33,786 nucleotides of DNA from a virus: IMG/VR virus record IMGVR_UViG_3300046777_000727, positions 1 to 33,786 of that record. One strand, written 5' to 3'. The translations under genes and the position numbers were made by a program. The notes under the pieces are model-generated. The model was not told the origin of the DNA. It saw only the letters and a program-made list of their open reading frames with translations, and did not search any database. Positions 21,632-29,405 of the stretch are shown here, in pieces; positions within the stretch are counted from its first letter, which is position 1; each line of letters opens with the position of its first letter.

Positions 21632-21858
21632 GTAAAGAGACAGCAGTAGATTGGTTGGTCCATGAACTACGCACCCGTTATCATTCAGGTGCATTGGACT
21701 CAATCACAATTAGCGAATTTAAAATGCACGCCAAAGCATTGGAGAAGGAGCAGATGTTGAACGCTTTTATCACAGCGCATGAATATGAACATGGTGATGA
21801 TGCACGGGGATATTTCACAAAGGATTTCATTAAATACTACAACGAAACATACAAGTAA
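21628..21858 (+). CDS. Hypothetical protein (76 aa)
   Basis: Begins MSKETAVDWLVHELRTRYHS and overlaps the upstream stop by four bases. The pattern TAVDWLVHEL, AKALEKEQM and a YYNETY end is one I have seen in many small Bacteroidota phage proteins. It is all helical. No function is known. Confidence 0.7.
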   Translation: MSKETAVDWLVHELRTRYHSGALDSITISEFKMHAKALEKEQMLNAFITAHEYEHGDDARGYFTKDFIKYYNETYK

Positions 21859-21861
21859 GTC

Positions 21862-22086
21862 ATGACCGAATTAACATTACTACAAAAGGCAATGCGAGTT
21901 GTCGAAGAACATGAACCAAGTTTGTTTGATGTTCACACCAACAAGGGTAGGGATTTTATTCGTGCCATGTCTGAATTACTAAATGTGGAACGTGAGCAAA
22001 TTAAAGGACCGCAATGCAAAGAAGGCACTGGAACAACAGTAATATATAATCCTGCAACAGGAAAAACATACAAGCCACTATGTTAA
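21862..22086 (+). CDS. Hypothetical protein (74 aa)
   Basis: Begins MTELTLLQKAMRVVEEHEPS, a helical N-terminal half, then a short segment with two Cys residues and a TGTTVIYNPATGKTYKPLC beta-hairpin-like end. Two bases separate it from the previous stop. No family recognised. Confidence 0.6.
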   Translation: MTELTLLQKAMRVVEEHEPSLFDVHTNKGRDFIRAMSELLNVEREQIKGPQCKEGTGTTVIYNPATGKTYKPLC

Positions 22087-22142
22087 AAATGAAATTTTAA
22101 AACTCAATTCTTTTAATAATACAAAATAAAAAAAAATTAATT

Positions 22143-22349
22143 ATGAAAAACACAATTAAAAACCAAGTAGCCGCTTTTAAAGAGCAAGGATTAAAGCCAA
22201 AAGAAATTTTGAAACAGCTAACTGAAAAAAATATAAAAGTTAGTATTAATTCTATAAGGTGGTATATGTGTAGCAGTAATAAAAAAAAAGTTAGTGATAA
22301 AACAAAAAAAACATTAAAAAAAATAAATGACAGCAACACTAACCTTTGA
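22143..22349 (+). CDS. Small Lys-rich protein, possible DNA-binding
   Basis: 68 residues with 17 or more lysines. Residues 10-40 (AFKEQGLKPKEILKQLTEKN, then IKVSINSIRWYM) form a helix-turn-helix-like pattern; the C-terminus is a basic tail. It is AT-rich like the nucleotide cassette and shares its leader almost exactly with the MazG gene (20751-20774 versus 22123-22147, one extra A). It overlaps the next gene by 23 bases. A regulatory role is possible but not shown. Confidence 0.55.
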   Translation: MKNTIKNQVAAFKEQGLKPKEILKQLTEKNIKVSINSIRWYMCSSNKKKVSDKTKKTLKKINDSNTNL

Positions 22350-22548
22350 TCTACACGACGACCAGCACGCATTTGATTGCGCTATCAATGGCATGAAATA
22401 CTTTGACATGATTGATGACTTCAGGCAGCATCTGCGCAGCCTTGAAAAGTATCAAGACCTTACCGAAGAGCAGTATGAGTTTGTAGGTAAGATTCGCGAA
22501 TGGTTGGCTAGTGAGTTACTCGATGCCGGGATAGCAGATAAGTTTTGA
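22327..22548 (+). CDS. Hypothetical acidic protein, last of plus arm (73 aa)
   Basis: Begins MTATLTFDLHDDQHAFDCAI and is a short beta strand followed by acidic helices (RQHLRSLEKYQDLTEEQYEF). The TFDLHDDQHAFDCAI opening is common in small Bacteroidota phage proteins. Its stop abuts the convergent gene's stop at 22549. Confidence 0.65.
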   Translation: MTATLTFDLHDDQHAFDCAINGMKYFDMIDDFRQHLRSLEKYQDLTEEQYEFVGKIREWLASELLDAGIADKF

Positions 22549-22794
22549 TTATTGCTGCACCTTGCGATAGCCATGCTTCCAAAGAAACCTGCCCAGTGCC
22601 TCACCCTCCGCATCTACCTTCTCCTCACTCCATTCCGGCTGAATGTGATGCAGATACTCATGCACAAGGACAATGAGATAGCGCATGGGTGGAAGTGTAG
22701 GGTCAATCTCTATCACATTATCACAGTACAAACCATCCGCACGTTCACGCCCTAATTTGCGATGAATAACTTTTGGATGTGGCTTGCCTCTCAT
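22549..22794 (-). CDS. HExxH zincin-like metalloprotein
   Basis: 81 residues with HEYLHH (His45, Glu46, His49) and a downstream Glu63 in EKVDAEGEALGRF, the arrangement of short zinc peptidases in phages. It is the last gene of the minus arm and ends next to the plus arm's end. The start ATG is preceded directly by nine AT dinucleotides (22793-22810). No export signal is visible, so it would act inside the cell. The substrate is unknown; the gene is far shorter than known SprT or ImmA enzymes. Confidence 0.7.
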   Translation of the reverse strand: MRGKPHPKVIHRKLGRERADGLYCDNVIEIDPTLPPMRYLIVLVHEYLHHIQPEWSEEKVDAEGEALGRFLWKHGYRKVQQ

Positions 22795-22810
22795 ATATAT
22801 ATATATATAT
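22793..22810. repeat. AT dinucleotide repeat, (AT)9, at a start codon
   Basis: Nine AT units run from 22793 to 22810, and the ATG of the minus-strand HExxH gene (22794-22792) is formed at its end. Changes in repeat number would alter the distance from upstream signals to the start codon. Confidence 0.8.
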
Positions 22811-22857
22811 TTGTAGTGTGTTTGTTACACATTGTTTATTGCGTTATTGATTGAATC

Positions 22858-22883
22858 AGCCCTCACAACGGTGGGGGCTTTTT
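22858..22883 (+). terminator. Rho-independent terminator for plus arm
   Basis: AGCCCTCAC-AACG-GTGGGGGCT pairs with one G-T mismatch in the stem and is followed by TTTTT. It lies 310 bases after the last plus-strand gene, so plus-arm transcripts would cross the HExxH gene in antisense before stopping. Confidence 0.75.
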
Positions 22884-22885
22884 CA

Positions 22886-23926
22886 TTATCTAATTTTGCC
22901 ATTTACAATGCGATAATTACTCACTTCAAAATCTCCAGTATCCATCACCTTGATATGCGCGAAGCCGTGGTGATGTTTGTTAATGGGCATATAATCAGGA
23001 TGCAGCTCGCACAGACACGCTACACTCCAGCATGTTGTTAGCTTGCCATTGATGTTAGGCTCAGTGTGCTCACTTGCCTGGTGATGATGTCCGCACAATG
23101 CGTTAGCCTTGGCACGTAAGAATAGACCACGTGCGATGTTCACAGGACTAAACACCGATGCACCTAGTTCATGCCCGTGTAGTATTGTCAAGTTACCCGC
23201 GTGGATTACTTGCTTATCCGGTATGAACGTAATATCCAACTTGTCAAGATGCATGAGTGATTCAAAGCTAAACTCATCCATACCCAAAAGGTCGGGAGCA
23301 TTGCGCATAATGTAGTGGTCATAGCGCACATCGTGATTGCCACACTTGTAATAGATCGCTGCCTTTGGGAATAGTTTGCGGACGGTCTGTAAAAATTGCC
23401 GCGTCATCAATACCTCGTGACCAAAGTTTCTTTTGCGTGGGTCTTTCTCAAATCGACTGATGGCGTAGAAGTCTATAATATCTCCATTCAACAGAATAGT
23501 ATTAACTTCATTCTCCATCCCATACTTCAGTGCCAGCGTCAACGCTTGGATATTGTGATAAGGCACATGTATATCCGACAATAGCAAGATGTCGTTATGG
23601 TTGGTCGGTAACTTGTACGGTTGGTAGTTTGATTCCTGTGATGGGGGCAAGTCTAGTGGATTGCTCGCCTGTGGCACTAACTCATCGAGCATCTGACTAA
23701 AGTCTGATAGCTTAGTCTCAAGTTTGGATAGATGCCCGTTTAATGGCTTTTGCGGCAGTTGTTTTTCATAACCTACATTGTCATTGCGCCATTGTTGATA
23801 CATGCGCAGAAAGCTTTTGTATTGCAGCGTAATGCCATGCTTTGCCATTGCGCCGCGCACCCTTTCCGATAACATGCCTTCGCCATTCCAAATCTCTTTA
23901 TAAATCTCAACATGGTTTTTTTGCAT
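22886..23926 (-). CDS. Calcineurin-like metallophosphoesterase
   Basis: 346 residues. The catalytic motifs are all present: SDIH (Asp118, His120), NGDI (Asp149), GNHD (196-199), HGHE (250-253) and GHHH (279-282). The first 100 residues, with YKEIWNGEGMLSERVRGAMA, look like a separate helical DNA-binding-like region, and a linker rich in Pro/Ser joins them. Phage members are phosphodiesterases of uncertain substrate (RNA, DNA ends or nucleotides). It lies after the lysis genes in the late operon; its start overlaps the coiled-coil gene by one base. Confidence 0.8.
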   Translation of the reverse strand: MQKNHVEIYKEIWNGEGMLSERVRGAMAKHGITLQYKSFLRMYQQWRNDNVGYEKQLPQKPLNGHLSKLETKLSDFSQMLDELVPQASNPLDLPPSQESNYQPYKLPTNHNDILLLSDIHVPYHNIQALTLALKYGMENEVNTILLNGDIIDFYAISRFEKDPRKRNFGHEVLMTRQFLQTVRKLFPKAAIYYKCGNHDVRYDHYIMRNAPDLLGMDEFSFESLMHLDKLDITFIPDKQVIHAGNLTILHGHELGASVFSPVNIARGLFLRAKANALCGHHHQASEHTEPNINGKLTTCWSVACLCELHPDYMPINKHHHGFAHIKVMDTGDFEVSNYRIVNGKIR

Positions 23927-24222
23927 TACTGTTTAGCTTTTATATAGCCAGTAAGTTCCGCAAGGCTCGCCGCAATAACCGCATTCTGTTGCTGAATGGC
24001 ATCAATCTTTCCATCTAGTTTGTTGATGGTGTCCTTGGTGTCATTCTTTATCTCATCAATGCGATGATGAATTGCGCTGATTTCCCTTTTATGATGCGTG
24101 TCCATAGTGCGCACTGTGATGTTTAATTTATCTACGTTCCTTTTGAGTGCATAATACAGACCTGATAGCGATACCGCACCGGCTACGATTGTTATTACAT
24201 CTTTTGGTTCTACGTTAATCAT
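23926..24222 (-). CDS. Membrane-anchored coiled-coil protein (98 aa)
   Basis: Residues 8-27 (VITIVAGAVSLSGLYYALKR) form one membrane segment; residues 30-90 are charged coiled coil (HHRIDEIKNDTKDTINKLDG). The start overlaps the preceding stop (ATGA). Holin-like or lysis-regulator proteins of phages have this shape and it lies at the end of the lysis genes; it could be an antiholin or haemolysin XhlA-type protein. The assignment is by shape only. Confidence 0.6.
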   Translation of the reverse strand: MINVEPKDVITIVAGAVSLSGLYYALKRNVDKLNITVRTMDTHHKREISAIHHRIDEIKNDTKDTINKLDGKIDAIQQQNAVIAASLAELTGYIKAKQ

Positions 24223-24659
24223 AAGACGATTAAATAAAATGATGAAACAGCTAGTGCAGTTAGCCCTACTGATAACCCGATGTTGTGAATTATCAACCGT
24301 TTATTACGCTTCTTAAGGTCTTTTATCTGCATCTCTTTTTCTACTCCGATTGCCTTTTCAATTGCTTGCTTATTCTCATATATAGTAGCAAGTGTTTCAT
24401 AACTGTTGGCCTGTATGCCTGTAATCTTAGCGTAGTAATGCACCTTCAACTTCTCCATCTGATACAATGAATCAATCTCATGCGCCGTATCATACCAATA
24501 CATCATGCTATTGTAATTCAGATTGAAAAGCTGCATGTCGTAAGTTGTAAGTTCGGGTGTAAAATCCGGATTTAAGGAGGCTGTCCGACTTTTTGAGCGT
24601 TGCGCGGAACTGCTTAGTTGCAGCAGTAGGAGTAGAATTAAGGATAGTGTAAGTCTCAT
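24219..24659 (-). CDS. Spanin-like exported protein, overlapping frame (146 aa)
   Basis: The N-terminus MRLTLSLILLLLLQLSSSAQ is a clear signal peptide, with a possible cleavage site after SSA; no lipobox Cys is present. The middle is helical (YDTAHEIDSLYQMEKLKVHY) and the C-terminus has another hydrophobic segment (IGLSVGLTALAVSSFYLIVL). It starts inside the upstream gene, overlapping it by 152 bases in another frame, the arrangement of the Rz/Rz1 spanin pair. A typical outer-membrane spanin would carry a lipobox, so the resemblance is structural, not strict. Confidence 0.55.
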   Translation of the reverse strand: MRLTLSLILLLLLQLSSSAQRSKSRTASLNPDFTPELTTYDMQLFNLNYNSMMYWYDTAHEIDSLYQMEKLKVHYYAKITGIQANSYETLATIYENKQAIEKAIGVEKEMQIKDLKKRNKRLIIHNIGLSVGLTALAVSSFYLIVL

Positions 24660-24927
24660 TTGTGTAGTATTTATTAGTAATCTCTTGACGCTGGATAATG
24701 GTATCTCCCCACGCTTTGATGCTGTCTATTTTGGCAAATAGTGAATCGGTCTTGCTGTTGTTTGATTGTATAACCTGATATAATGAATCATTCAGCGTGC
24801 GCAGTCTATCCACTGCCGGTGTTGGATGTGGTCGATTGCAACCGCGAAACATTAGAATGATAACTGCACCTGTGGCAAGTATGCCCAGCGCATAAATGAG
24901 CATCGGATTTATCCTTGCTTTTTCCAT
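24508..24927 (-). CDS. Inner-membrane spanin-like protein (139 aa)
   Basis: One N-terminal membrane segment (LIYALGILATGAVIILMFRG) followed by a long periplasmic coiled coil (RTLNDSLYQVIQSNNSKTDS, then LFAKIDSIKAWGDTIIQRQE). This is the shape of an i-spanin (Rz). It overlaps the endolysin gene by 19 bases on one side and the exported protein's start by 152 on the other. Together they would fuse inner and outer membranes at lysis. No sequence signature beyond shape. Confidence 0.6.
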   Translation of the reverse strand: MEKARINPMLIYALGILATGAVIILMFRGCNRPHPTPAVDRLRTLNDSLYQVIQSNNSKTDSLFAKIDSIKAWGDTIIQRQEITNKYYTNETYTILNSTPTAATKQFRATLKKSDSLLKSGFYTRTYNLRHAAFQSELQ

Positions 24928-25481
24928 CGTGTAATATGTAGGTTTTTAGAAAGTGGTCGAATCTTGTAGTACACCCCGTCACGTGTGCGCGAATCACGCA
25001 TGCCCTGTTCGTTGGTGTTGCCCTCAATGGTGCGCACTGAGTACTTGCCAATCTTGTCAACTATGCCCGTGTGACCAATGCCCTTGAAACGGTTTTTTAG
25101 TGATCCATAAGAAAGGGTCATCACTAATACATCACCATCCTTGTACGACTTGAGAAACTTACCACCATCAAATACTACATCCTTGCGATTGTACGCAGTA
25201 GGCGACCAACCTGTAATGGTGTTTGGAATACCACATTCATGCAGCATAGCCATGACAAAGAAACTGCACCACGCATAGCCGGGCTTCCACCCTTGCGCAG
25301 CCATTAGCCCACGCAGTTCAGCGTTGTTAAAATTCTGATTGTTGCCTCCCTTTTCTTTTACCCCTACAAAGCTTTCAGCCGTTACCCTTACGCAGTAGCC
25401 GTCATCAGCATGTAAACGATAATCAGGAAGGAAGCAAAGAAGAAAAAGTAAGCCCCAAAATATAGCAGTAGCTTTTGCCAT
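24909..25481 (-). CDS. CHAP-domain endolysin with N-terminal signal/anchor
   Basis: 190 residues. Residues 5-22 (TAIFWGLLFLLCFLPDYRLH) are a signal or anchor segment, so the enzyme can leave the cytoplasm without a large holin hole. The catalytic triad of CHAP amidase/endopeptidases is visible: Cys72 in YAWCSFF, His137 in IGHTGIV, and Asn155/Glu153 in TIEGNTNEQG. It cuts peptidoglycan peptides at lysis. It starts inside the holin-like gene (94-base overlap) and its C-terminus overlaps the spanin-like gene, making one compact lysis block. Confidence 0.85.
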   Translation of the reverse strand: MAKATAIFWGLLFLLCFLPDYRLHADDGYCVRVTAESFVGVKEKGGNNQNFNNAELRGLMAAQGWKPGYAWCSFFVMAMLHECGIPNTITGWSPTAYNRKDVVFDGGKFLKSYKDGDVLVMTLSYGSLKNRFKGIGHTGIVDKIGKYSVRTIEGNTNEQGMRDSRTRDGVYYKIRPLSKNLHITRWKKQG

Positions 25482-25798
25482 GTGGTAAGTGAGTTGCGGA
25501 AATCTTGCTTCATCTCCTTGCTATACACTTGCCTTTGTAGTTCACGAAAGTTGAATCTGATGCCTAAGAATATCACAAAGTTTGCGATAACCATAATCAC
25601 AGCGGCTAGTGCTACGTATTGCATATACTCCGTGCTTATTATCGCGTCATTGAAGTAATGCACACTAACACCACCTGCCATAATAAACACGGCAAAGGCT
25701 AGCGGAATACTCCACAGCCCATCGAATAGCTGCATCTTGTACAATGCAGCCTTTAATGCAGTATTACTTTTTGGTTTTATCGGCTTCTTTGTTGCCAT
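25388..25798 (-). CDS. Holin-like membrane protein (136 aa)
   Basis: Three hydrophobic segments at about 29-47 (LWSIPLAFAVFIMAGGVSVH), 58-78 (MQYVALAAVIMVIANFVIFL) and 111-132 (LLLYFGAYFFFFASFLIIVY), with basic loops. This fits a class I-like holin that permeabilises the inner membrane and times lysis. It is followed by, and overlaps, the CHAP endolysin gene, the usual holin-endolysin pair. The N-terminus is Lys-rich (MATKKPIKPKSNTALK). Naming is by topology and position. Confidence 0.65.
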   Translation of the reverse strand: MATKKPIKPKSNTALKAALYKMQLFDGLWSIPLAFAVFIMAGGVSVHYFNDAIISTEYMQYVALAAVIMVIANFVIFLGIRFNFRELQRQVYSKEMKQDFRNSLTTWQKLLLYFGAYFFFFASFLIIVYMLMTATA

Positions 25799-25883
25799 TG
25801 CTTCGCAGTTTTAGTGAAAGTTCACGCTCATACTTACGTAAACGCTCGGTGTATTCTTGTTTCAGTGTCTTCTTTTCACTCAT
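25764..25883 (-). CDS. Small charged protein (39 aa)
   Basis: The ATG at 25883 overlaps the stop of the connector gene (ATGA), and the frame extends 35 bases into the holin-like gene. The peptide MSEKKTLKQEYTERLRKYER-ELSLKLR then ...KEADKTKK is one charged helix. The coupling at its start supports translation; it may serve mainly to couple the holin gene to the connector gene. Confidence 0.5.
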   Translation of the reverse strand: MSEKKTLKQEYTERLRKYERELSLKLRSNGNKEADKTKK

Positions 25884-26449
25884 GGTATCCTGTTAATGAT
25901 GTTGCGTGAGTAGGTAGGGCGAAAGGATGTTGCTGTATTGCCGGAACTAAACTGATAATTCAGCGTGTTGGTCACGTCAGTACGTGCGCTACGGTCAGGC
26001 CACTGCGCTGTTTGGTATTCAGGAAACAGTGAAGCATTCGCACACAAGTAATCGACTAGCAAAGTGGTGTAGTGCTCCGCATTTTGACGTGCTCGGTCAA
26101 TCATATCCTTCATAACTACATCGGAGATGGGCACAGTGTCCTCTGATTGACGCTGCACAATAGTACCATTGTCCATACGATAGCAAAGGTTTGGCGTGAG
26201 GTCAACCATCACCCACCAGAGCAGCGCACGTTGGATGTAATCCTCTAGCAATGTCTCATAATTGCCGCTAATTGTACCTGCCGCCACATCCGTTTTTATC
26301 TTGTTCATCAAGTCAGTTCCCAAGAATGGAAGTATCCACTTATCCTGCGCCAAATACACCGACGGATAAATAATATTCGGGTCAACACTCCCGTTGACTG
26401 TGGTGTATTTCTTTATATAGTTCTCTGATATTAAAAGTACTTCTGCCAT
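25880..26449 (-). CDS. DUF6712-like head-tail connector protein
   Basis: 189 residues beginning MAEVLLISENYIKKYTTVNG. The helical pattern IYPSVYLAQDKWILPFLGTD and LLEDYIQRALLWWVMVDLTP, followed by a polar C-terminus, is that of DUF6712 proteins, which occupy the connector position after the portal in Bacteroidota phages. It starts 8 bases after the portal stop. It is likely the adaptor ring between portal and neck. Confidence 0.7.
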   Translation of the reverse strand: MAEVLLISENYIKKYTTVNGSVDPNIIYPSVYLAQDKWILPFLGTDLMNKIKTDVAAGTISGNYETLLEDYIQRALLWWVMVDLTPNLCYRMDNGTIVQRQSEDTVPISDVVMKDMIDRARQNAEHYTTLLVDYLCANASLFPEYQTAQWPDRSARTDVTNTLNYQFSSGNTATSFRPTYSRNIINRIP

Positions 26450-26457
26450 AGTTGTGA

Positions 26458-28389
26458 TTATTGATTACCGTAAACTGGATTAGTTGGAAGGAAGCCGTTG
26501 TAAGGCATGTCTTCAGGAAGTTTAGCCACAAGTGAGTTATTACGCACCTTATACCCCATGCGTTCAGCCATACTAACTGCTATTCTTTTTGCATCAGGAT
26601 CATTAGGATTAATCTTCGCACCCTTGGCATCTACATATACTCGCTTTTCCCAAAAGTGTTTGCAGTTACCACCGCCCTTATAAAACCAAACATCGTAAGT
26701 GTCTGCGCCTTCAGGCCCCCATCCGGGATTTACTGCTACATTCTCCATTGACACAATATCTTCTTTGCGGTATAGCTTACCCGCTTCAATCATTTTCTTA
26801 CAGAATGGACGCATATTCTCGTGGGCAAAGCTACCTGCATATACGTAGCGTGTGATAAAGTATTTACCGTCTATAATTGCATCCTGCTCACTCTTTGCAG
26901 CTGGACGTGCCGCACCTGTGCGCACTGCGAATTCATGCTCTATTTCTTCATCAGCATTGTACGCATCAATCAGTAACCAATCTTCGGACGCATCCTCACC
27001 TAGTGCTATTAGCGCATCACCTACTGTGCTATCATCTTTTTTTTTTTCGTCACTCATGATGACTTCTTGCGGTTGCAATGAACCTGCTATAACATCTGCA
27101 AAGATTGCATCCACCACAGCGGGAGGTAATGTTGGGAACGCTGCCCCCACAATTGCCTTTGCACTGCTCACAGGCACAGCACCTGCGCTACTTTGCATTA
27201 CGATGTCAATGAGTGAACTAATCTGCGCACCGTTCAAGGCAGTAGCAGCGACATCAGTTGTAGTGCCTGTTGCTGTCGCATCGGTTACAACCGAAGTCTG
27301 CTCTGCTACTAGAGGGGTATTTGGCACAATCTCAAAAGTTACTCCCGGCATTTGAGGGCTTAGGAGTTCTTCAATACTTGAATTAATCTTTTCTTGATAA
27401 GGTTGAATGACCTGTTTGTTGAATATCTCAAGACCTGTTGCCATTTCATCCTTATTACTACCGAATCCTGATGTCTCTCTGATACCAAATAGCAATGGCG
27501 TAGTAACACGGTGCGCTGTGATAATCTTCTGCTGTGCGGTAGTATCCATAAGTTGATACTGCTTGTCCGCATCATTCACAGGGAATGGAGTAATCTCAGT
27601 CTTGGGTTGGTCACGCTCGTTAAAGAACATCACAACCTTTCCCGCATTACGTGCACCACTCATTTTGTTTTCCCAATCCAACATCATCTGCTGCTTCTGC
27701 TCAGGCGTTGCTTGGCCATTGTAGAAGTTGATAATGGTGGATGGGAAAAGACCGTTTGAAATTTGGTTGATATGGAAGATTGAAATCTGCTTATCTAATT
27801 CAATATAGTTGATAGCAGACCAGTAATCAGGGCGTGGGTAAGTATCGCTGCCTGTGTATGTGAAGCACCAATAGATTTGTCGTGGCTCTTGCTCACGTGT
27901 CAAATAATTGTACTTCGGTATAAACTCAGGGGTATTCTTTTTCTTCCTTGTGTTGCTCCAGTCGTAGCTGTGGTAAATACCTATTTCGCTTTCGTCCTCT
28001 TGGTTGATAGCTATGCGGCATTCTTCAAATGGAATGGCTGTAAGCTTGCTAATTACACTACGATCGTTTGACCAAATAACTTCAATGAAGAAACCACCGA
28101 ACAACTTAAGGTCATGCGCACAAGCATACGTCAAAGTATTTACATTCAGTGCGTCAAGTTCCGCTTGGTATTGGTCAGACTTAATACCCTTCCCGGCTAT
28201 CATGTCACCGATGGCAACAACCAAACTACCGTGAACGGGCGATTCATGCGACAAGTCACGCAAGTACTGCGGGAAGTCGTTTTGGTCACCGTAGTTAATC
28301 CATCCCTTCCTGTCTACTTTTTCAGCATCGCTCTTTGCTACGTATTCTGATAGCTTAAGCGATACAATATTGCTTTCGTTATGGTTCAT
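26458..28389 (-). CDS. Portal protein with a C-terminal Cys/His domain
   Basis: 643 residues. Residues 1-350 are portal-like (GWINYGDQNDFPQYLRDLSH, then KLFGGFFIEVIWSNDRSVIS, then PLLFGIRETSGFGSNKDEMA), forming the twelve-subunit DNA channel. After an Ala/Thr-rich linker (TDATATGTTTDVAATALNGA) and a charged KKKDDS tract, residues about 510-600 carry RPFCKKMIEAGKLYRKEDIV, GWGPEGADTYDVWFYKGGGN and CKHFW. In related phages this last domain often accompanies minor head proteins. It holds Cys/His positions that could bind zinc. The gene overlaps the upstream gene's end by 11 bases. Confidence 0.8.
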   Translation of the reverse strand: MNHNESNIVSLKLSEYVAKSDAEKVDRKGWINYGDQNDFPQYLRDLSHESPVHGSLVVAIGDMIAGKGIKSDQYQAELDALNVNTLTYACAHDLKLFGGFFIEVIWSNDRSVISKLTAIPFEECRIAINQEDESEIGIYHSYDWSNTRKKKNTPEFIPKYNYLTREQEPRQIYWCFTYTGSDTYPRPDYWSAINYIELDKQISIFHINQISNGLFPSTIINFYNGQATPEQKQQMMLDWENKMSGARNAGKVVMFFNERDQPKTEITPFPVNDADKQYQLMDTTAQQKIITAHRVTTPLLFGIRETSGFGSNKDEMATGLEIFNKQVIQPYQEKINSSIEELLSPQMPGVTFEIVPNTPLVAEQTSVVTDATATGTTTDVAATALNGAQISSLIDIVMQSSAGAVPVSSAKAIVGAAFPTLPPAVVDAIFADVIAGSLQPQEVIMSDEKKKDDSTVGDALIALGEDASEDWLLIDAYNADEEIEHEFAVRTGAARPAAKSEQDAIIDGKYFITRYVYAGSFAHENMRPFCKKMIEAGKLYRKEDIVSMENVAVNPGWGPEGADTYDVWFYKGGGNCKHFWEKRVYVDAKGAKINPNDPDAKRIAVSMAERMGYKVRNNSLVAKLPEDMPYNGFLPTNPVYGNQ

Positions 28390-28768
28390 AGATTATATCA
28401 TTTGGAATGGTATCGGTCGGCACATCGAACCATTGAGTGTTATCTTGCAGCACAACGTAACCACGCTCCACAATGCCAACAACAGCGGCATTGGTTGGGT
28501 TAGTATTGACTGCTGAGTTTTGCCCGTACACTTCGTAGCGATATCTGCCCGCTAATGTAAGGCCAACAGTTGTAACTGTCAACTGTGTAATGCGCACATT
28601 CTCATTTGCAATCACCGCCACCTGTGCTAGCTTATTACCAGTGGTGCTATTCTCTTCGTGTGTGAGAATGAAAAGGTAGTTGGTGAATGCTGTGCTGTAA
28701 TACTGTCGCGCCTCATCTAGCGAAAGATAGATAGTCTGATTTGCTTGATTGACGTTTAAGTATATCAT
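28379..28768 (-). CDS. Putative virion protein (129 aa)
   Basis: Begins MIYLNVNQANQTIYLSLDEA and is beta-rich (YLFILTHEENSTTGNKLAQV, then RYRYEVYGQNSAVNTNPTNA). Proteins with this MxYLxxNQ start are common among structural genes of Bacteroidota phages. It lies between the putative tail tube and the portal and overlaps the portal start by 11 bases. A decoration or tail role is possible; no motif decides it. Confidence 0.55.
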   Translation of the reverse strand: MIYLNVNQANQTIYLSLDEARQYYSTAFTNYLFILTHEENSTTGNKLAQVAVIANENVRITQLTVTTVGLTLAGRYRYEVYGQNSAVNTNPTNAAVVGIVERGYVVLQDNTQWFDVPTDTIPNDIIYEP

Positions 28769-28776
28769 GTCTTTTT

Positions 28777-28813
28777 AATTAAAAAGGGGGCAGCTACAAG
28801 TAACCACCCCCTT
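28777..28813 (-). terminator. Terminator-like hairpin before the 129-residue gene
   Basis: On the minus strand AAGGGGG (28813-28807) pairs with CCCCCTT (28790-28784) over a 16-base loop that can itself pair partly, followed by TTTTTAATT. It lies after the putative tail tube gene and within the structural operon. Confidence 0.65.
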
Positions 28814-28850
28814 CATATATATACACAAAACAACAAGGAACGAAGCCCTA

Positions 28851-29393
28851 TTAGTAAGCAGGAGATACAGTGATACCTGCGAAGTTGTCGAAAGGTACTG
28901 AAGTGAATGGCTCAAGGTGAACAGCTGGAGTAAGTTCTTCAGCTGTTGCAGTCACTTGATATCCCATAAGGTCAGCCTTCTGCGCACCTGATTGAACAGT
29001 ACCCGCTGTAAGGTCAGCACCTGCACCTGCACCAACCAACAAGATTTGGTCATCATTCGTGCGAACGAAAACAATCATCTTTGCCTTAGCTACATTCAAG
29101 AATTCGTTACGCATTTCCTGATTCAATTTACCGAAAGTCCATTGAACTTCCTGAGAGAAATACAAAGTGCCAGTCTCAAGATTCTTGTTGACTGTTTCAA
29201 TATAAGAACCGGAATTGCGGAAAGGAACGTAACGGTAGATAGTAGCAGTAGGCAAGCCGTCAACTTCGCCATCAGGGCCACCGTAAGTGATACCTGTTGT
29301 AAAGTCATCGTAGTTAGCAATCAAAATCTCTTTAACACCTCCGATACCTTCCAAGCATCCAAGGGTAAAACCTGTGGTTAAATCACATGCCAT
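28851..29393 (-). CDS. Putative major tail (tube) protein
   Basis: 180 residues beginning MACDLTTGFTLGCLEGIGGV, an N-terminal pattern (two Cys near residues 3 and 13) I associate with a structural protein that follows the capsid gene in Bacteroidota siphophages. The middle is beta-rich (LYFSQEVQWTFGKLNQEMRN) and the end is DLMGYQVTATAEELTPAVHL. It is flanked by two terminator-like hairpins, as expected for a protein needed in many copies with its own dosage. The tube assignment is inferred; a capsid accessory protein is the alternative. Confidence 0.55.
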   Translation of the reverse strand: MACDLTTGFTLGCLEGIGGVKEILIANYDDFTTGITYGGPDGEVDGLPTATIYRYVPFRNSGSYIETVNKNLETGTLYFSQEVQWTFGKLNQEMRNEFLNVAKAKMIVFVRTNDDQILLVGAGAGADLTAGTVQSGAQKADLMGYQVTATAEELTPAVHLEPFTSVPFDNFAGITVSPAY

Positions 29394-29405
29394 AACTATG
29401 TATAG

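Noticed and set aside
26852-27355. Plus-strand frame of 167 codons in the portal gene
   Set aside because: Antisense to the Ala/Thr-rich linker of the portal; composition explains the open frame.
28816-28823. Short AT repeat after the putative tail tube gene
   Set aside because: Only four units and no start codon; no function suggested.
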